Shown one piece after another: positions 3,838 to 6,714 of a DNA stretch of 6,714 bases. Under the pieces are notes generated by a model. That model was not told the DNA's origin. It saw nothing but the letters and a program-made list of their open reading frames with translations, and did no database searches. Within the stretch, counting starts at the first letter, position 1. Each line of letters opens with the position of its first letter. Position numbers and translations under genes: made by a program. The stretch comes from SLFT01 sp964493075 (GTDB lineage: Bacteria > Hydrogenedentota > Hydrogenedentia > Hydrogenedentales > CAITNO01), in assembly GCA_964493075.1 (NCBI GenBank), contig CAZBNU010000224.1:1-6714 (forward strand), written 5' to 3'.

Positions 3838-6159
3838 ATGGTAGAGAGAATTTCTGTACAAGTGGGCGCTGCCGAGTTGCAGTTTGAAACCGGGCGTATT
3901 GCCAAGCAGGCGCAAGGGGCAGTTATCTGTCAAAGCGGCGACACGATGGTATTGTCCGCCGTTACGGTGGCGCCTGAGGCAAGGGCGGGGCAGGATTTCT
4001 TCCCCATGACCGTGGATTACCGGGAAAAGTTTTATGCGGTGGGACAGATTCCTGGCAACTTTTTCCGTCGTGAAGCAAGGCCTTCCGAACGCGAAATCCT
4101 AGTGTGCCGTATGACCGACCGTCCATTGCGACCGCTGTTTCCCAAGACATTCCTGAACGAAATCATGGTATGCCAAACGGTATTTTCCGCAGACAACATC
4201 CATAACCCGGATGTGCTGTCCATGAATGCGGCTTCTGCCGCGTTGCACATCAGCAAAATCCCGCTGCTTCAGCCCATCGGCGCAGTGCGTGTTGGATTGA
4301 TTGATAATGAACTGGTTGTGAATCCCCCCATGCCGGACATGGCCAAGAGCCGTTTGGACATTATTGTTGCGGGCACCTGCGATTCCATCTGTATGGTGGA
4401 GGGATGCGCGGATGAATTATCAGAAGTTCAAATGGTGGAAGCCTTGGAATTTGCCCACGAACACATCCGCAAAATTGTAGCATGCATTGAAGAACTGCGC
4501 ACGCGGGTAGGTGTTGAAAAGATGCCTGTACCCGAACCAGCTACGAACCCGGAACTGGCGGCAGAGGTGGAAGCCCTTGCTGCGCCACGCATTAAAGAAG
4601 CGCAGGCCATCCGAGAGAAACAAGATCGTTACGACGCGCTGGATACCATCAAGGCAAGCCTTGTGGAAACGCTTACTGAGCGCTATGGCGAGGAAAAGTA
4701 TTCGGAACTCGCCGGCCTGGCAATGGAAATATACAGCAACCTGAAAAAAGATATAATGCGCAAGGCTGTCGTGGAAACCAATGTGCGCATGGATGGTCGC
4801 CAACTGGATGAAGTGCGGAAGATCACCATTGAAGTTGGGATATTACCCCGTGTACACGGCAGTGCGCTATTTACCCGCGGTGAAACCCAGGCAATCGTTG
4901 CGACCACACTGGGCACCAGCCGCGATGAAATGCGCCTGGACGAACTAACAGGCGACGAATTCCGCCGCTTCTTCCTGCATTATAATTTCCCACCCTGGTC
5001 AGTCGGCGAAGTACGTCGCGTAATGGGCCCGGGGCGCCGTGAAATCGGCCACGGCAAACTTGCGGAACGCGCCCTTGAAGGTGTGCTTCCTTTTGCGCAG
5101 ATGAAAGACGAAGATGAAAACGCCGAAGAAGTTAGTTTCCCTTATACAGTGCGCATTGTTTCCGACGTGACAGAAAGCAACGGTTCCAGTTCAATGGCCA
5201 CCGTATGCGGCGGCTCTCTGGCCATGATGGACGCTGGCGTTCCGGTCAAGAGTGCGGTGGCAGGGATTGCCATGGGTCTTATCAAGGAAGGCGACGAAGT
5301 GCGCATTCTTTCAGATATTCTGGGTGATGAAGATCATCTGGGCGACATGGATTTCAAGGTATGCGGCACAGAAAAGGGCATTACCGCTTTTCAGATGGAT
5401 ACCAAGGTAAAGGGTCTGTCCCGTGAAGTGATGGAGAGCGCCCTGGCACAGGCCCGCGCCGGTCGTGAACACATCCTGGGCATCATGAACGAAGCGCTGC
5501 CGGCGCCACGGCCTGAACTGTCCTCTTATGCACCACGGATTTTCACCATCAAGATTCATCCTGATAAGATTCGTGAAATCATCGGCCCAGGCGGCAAGGT
5601 GATCCGTCAAATTCAGGCTGAAACCGGTGCCGAGATTGACATTGAAGACGACGGTACCGTGAACATCGCCGCACTGAACAAGGAAAACGCTGATGCGGCC
5701 ATAGAGATGATCAATGAAATTGTCGCGGATGTTGAAGTCGGTAAAATCTATCATGGTCACATTACGCGGATCATGAATTTTGGTGCATTCTGCTCTGTCA
5801 TCGGCAACAAGGAAGGAATGATTCACATTTCCGAACTTGCCGACTTCCGCGTCAACAACGTTACTGATATTGTGAATGTGGGCGACGAAGTGGATGTGAA
5901 GGTCATAGAGATTGATAGCATGGGCAGGGTTAACCTTTCAAAGATTGCGGCTGACCGCGAACTGGACCAGGTACAGCCCAAACCTGAAGGCTATGTGGAA
6001 GACCGGGGCGGCAGTCGCAGCGATGGTGGCAGCCGTGGCGGTGGCGGGCGTGACCGTGGCGGACGTGACCGTGGTGGACGCGACGGTGGTGGGCGCGACC
6101 GAGGCGGACGTGACCGCGGCGGACGCGGCGGCGACCGCAACAGGAACCGCGACCGTTAG
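3838..6159 (+). CDS. pnp: Polyribonucleotide nucleotidyltransferase (PNPase) with RGG-type tail
   Basis: PNPase degrades RNA 3' to 5' using phosphate, releasing nucleoside diphosphates, and can add 3' tails in reverse; it acts as a ring-shaped trimer, often with RNase E or a helicase. Domains in order: first RNase PH fold (about 10-145, with GNFFRREARPSE at 73-84), helical linker (about 235-310), second catalytic RNase PH fold (about 320-550), KH domain (about 565-628, GPGG at 583-586) and S1 domain (about 633-703, RIMNFGAF at 644-651). Active-site elements are GRREIGHG (399-406), the phosphate-binding SNGSSS (447-452), and GDEDHLGDMDFK (496-507), giving Asp499, Asp505 and Lys507 as equivalents of Escherichia coli Asp486, Asp492 and Lys494. 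The 773-residue length exceeds the usual ~700-710 because of a Gly/Arg/Asp tail from about 723. GAGG at 3826-3829 is 8 bases before ATG. Two hairpins lie upstream and a terminator follows. Confidence 0.98.
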   Translation: MVERISVQVGAAELQFETGRIAKQAQGAVICQSGDTMVLSAVTVAPEARAGQDFFPMTVDYREKFYAVGQIPGNFFRREARPSEREILVCRMTDRPLRPLFPKTFLNEIMVCQTVFSADNIHNPDVLSMNAASAALHISKIPLLQPIGAVRVGLIDNELVVNPPMPDMAKSRLDIIVAGTCDSICMVEGCADELSEVQMVEALEFAHEHIRKIVACIEELRTRVGVEKMPVPEPATNPELAAEVEALAAPRIKEAQAIREKQDRYDALDTIKASLVETLTERYGEEKYSELAGLAMEIYSNLKKDIMRKAVVETNVRMDGRQLDEVRKITIEVGILPRVHGSALFTRGETQAIVATTLGTSRDEMRLDELTGDEFRRFFLHYNFPPWSVGEVRRVMGPGRREIGHGKLAERALEGVLPFAQMKDEDENAEEVSFPYTVRIVSDVTESNGSSSMATVCGGSLAMMDAGVPVKSAVAGIAMGLIKEGDEVRILSDILGDEDHLGDMDFKVCGTEKGITAFQMDTKVKGLSREVMESALAQARAGREHILGIMNEALPAPRPELSSYAPRIFTIKIHPDKIREIIGPGGKVIRQIQAETGAEIDIEDDGTVNIAALNKENADAAIEMINEIVADVEVGKIYHGHITRIMNFGAFCSVIGNKEGMIHISELADFRVNNVTDIVNVGDEVDVKVIEIDSMGRVNLSKIAADRELDQVQPKPEGYVEDRGGSRSDGGSRGGGGRDRGGRDRGGRDGGGRDRGGRDRGGRGGDRNRNRDR
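6049..6123 (+). repeat. Five 15-bp in-frame tandem repeats in the pnp 3' end
   Basis: Five consecutive 15-base units begin at 6049, 6064, 6079, 6094 and 6109, of the form CGYGACCGNGGYGGA. A degenerate remnant follows at 6124. They are in the pnp frame and encode RDRGG, RDRGG, RDGGG, RDRGG, RDRGG (residues 738-762). Differences are mostly at third codon positions, so the peptide is better conserved than the DNA. The arrangement suggests growth by unit duplication followed by selection on the RGG-like protein. Confidence 0.85.
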
Positions 6160-6177
6160 TATCGAATATAATTCATG

Positions 6178-6213
6178 AATGTTGCCGTCTCAGTGCGGCA
6201 ACATTTTTCTTTT
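6178..6213 (+). terminator. Strong intrinsic terminator after pnp
   Basis: AATGTTGCCG (6178-6187) pairs perfectly with CGGCAACATT (6196-6205) around an 8-base loop, running into a T-rich tract TTTTTCTTTT (6204-6213). It begins 18 bases after the pnp stop codon and fits the canonical pattern. Expression of the next gene would require read-through or a promoter that I cannot see in the 22 bases between the tract and its start. Confidence 0.85.
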
Positions 6214-6225
6214 AACCGGCTTTGC

Positions 6226-6229
6226 AGGA
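6226..6229 (+). promoter_or_regulatory. Ribosome binding site deciding a TTG start
   Basis: AGGA sits 6 bases before TTG at 6236, the first initiation-type codon in the M16 frame ahead of the conserved N-terminal strand. The first in-frame ATG (Met22, 6299) would remove part of that strand and has no good Shine-Dalgarno. Confidence 0.6.
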
Positions 6230-6235
6230 TTTATT

Positions 6236-6714
6236 TTGGACACGAACAAAACACCAGAGATTAAACTCCATCGGCTCGATAATGGCTTTACGATTGCAAT
6301 GGAACGTCTTCCCTATCTGCACTCTGCTTCGTTGGGGATATGGATAAAGACGGGCAGTGCCGCAGAGGAACGCCACGAGGCAGGGCTCGCTCATTTTCTT
6401 GAACACCTGTTTTTCAAAGGGACCAAGACGCGTAATGTCCATGAGATCATGGAAGCCGTAGAAAGCCGGGGCGGCTATTTGAATGCGGCCACTTCTCGTG
6501 AGTATACAACCCTCTACGTGCGAATGCTCAGCAAGCACATCAACGTGGGCATTGAAATACTCGCCGATATCCTCATGAATTCCACGTTCACGGACACGGA
6601 AAAAGAGCGGGGTGTCATCCTTGAAGAAATTGCCGCTATAGAAGATACGCCCGATGAACTGGCACACGATCTGCTTTCGGAATTTCACTGGCCTAATCAT
6701 CCACTGGGCAGACC
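6236..6714 (+). CDS. M16 family zinc metallopeptidase, N-terminal part (runs off window)
   Basis: Only the first 159 codons are present; the frame is open to the window edge. M16 peptidases (mitochondrial processing peptidase, pitrilysin and insulinase relatives) are clamshell zinc proteases that degrade peptides. The inverted zinc motif HxxEH is at 53-57 (HFLEH), followed by the family hallmark FFKGT (59-63). Further matches are GGYLNAATSREYTTLYV (79-95) and ERGVILEEIAAIEDTPDEL (124-142); Glu131 aligns with the third zinc ligand of mitochondrial processing peptidase. Both catalytic elements are intact, so this is the active-type domain. The N-terminus lacks a signal peptide, suggesting a cytoplasmic enzyme. 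It resembles the Bacillus MlpA/YmxG type, which is also encoded downstream of pnp. The start is TTG at 6236 with AGGA upstream. The C-terminal half cannot be assessed. Confidence 0.9.
   Translation, partial: MDTNKTPEIKLHRLDNGFTIAMERLPYLHSASLGIWIKTGSAAEERHEAGLAHFLEHLFFKGTKTRNVHEIMEAVESRGGYLNAATSREYTTLYVRMLSKHINVGIEILADILMNSTFTDTEKERGVILEEIAAIEDTPDELAHDLLSEFHWPNHPLGR

Noticed and set aside
5311..5826. Long open frame on the - strand inside pnp (171 codons)
   Set aside because: It lies wholly within the catalytic, KH and S1 coding region of pnp, has no recognisable family motif, and is a codon-bias shadow.
6049..6123. Short tandem repeats as a CRISPR array
   Set aside because: The units are contiguous with no spacers, only 15 bases long, and encode an in-frame protein tail.
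5912..6178. Alternative + frame over the pnp 3' repeats, rich in Ala, Val and Thr
   Set aside because: Its low-complexity product is the shifted reading of the Gly/Arg/Asp repeat tract; no ribosome binding site or family match.
6212..6700. Long open frame on the - strand opposite the M16 gene (162 codons)
   Set aside because: The + strand encodes a clear M16 domain with HxxEH; the antisense translation has no recognisable motif.

Overview
The window is ordinary bacterial chromosome, about half G+C, with every recognisable gene on the + strand. In order: a membrane-anchored glutathione peroxidase-like protein (20-619); glyceraldehyde-3-phosphate dehydrogenase (904-1899) and phosphoglycerate kinase (1984-3249), two consecutive glycolytic enzymes; ribosomal protein S15 (3386-3655); polynucleotide phosphorylase (3838-6159); and the start of an M16 zinc peptidase (6236 to the window edge). 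Purine-rich Shine-Dalgarno sequences precede every start, and intrinsic-terminator-like hairpins close most units. The species cannot be named from this sequence. The order rpsO - pnp - M16 peptidase is also found in Bacillus (rpsO-pnpA-ylxY-mlpA, here without ylxY) and does not decide the phylum. The peroxidase's hydrophobic N-terminus, the divergent S15 and the extended Pgk suggest a less-studied lineage, but that is inference.

Layout. The peroxidase gene is followed by an AT-rich hairpin and a 284-base spacer that probably holds the gap promoter and a structured leader. Gap and pgk are 84 bases apart with a strong GC-rich hairpin between them, which could terminate part of the transcripts or set the ratio of the two messages. 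Pgk ends in an intrinsic terminator. A good -10 box (TATAAT) lies directly after its T run, so rpsO probably has its own promoter. The rpsO leader can fold into a long bulged hairpin plus a pseudoknot ending right at the Shine-Dalgarno sequence, which is what one expects of an S15 autoregulatory element. A large hairpin with a T-rich 3' side and a second hairpin lie between rpsO and pnp. A textbook terminator follows pnp, and the M16 gene begins 77 bases after pnp with a TTG start.

Functionally the window joins central glycolysis (the 1,3-bisphosphoglycerate-forming and ATP-yielding steps) to a translation/RNA-decay cluster. The most unusual items are the cysteine-rich C-terminus of Pgk (six Cys in the last eight residues), the candidate pseudoknot leader of rpsO together with changes in the S15 RNA-binding loop, and the RGG-type repeat tail of PNPase. 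I saw no mobile element, CRISPR array, tRNA or rRNA, and no evidence of a wholly new multi-gene system.
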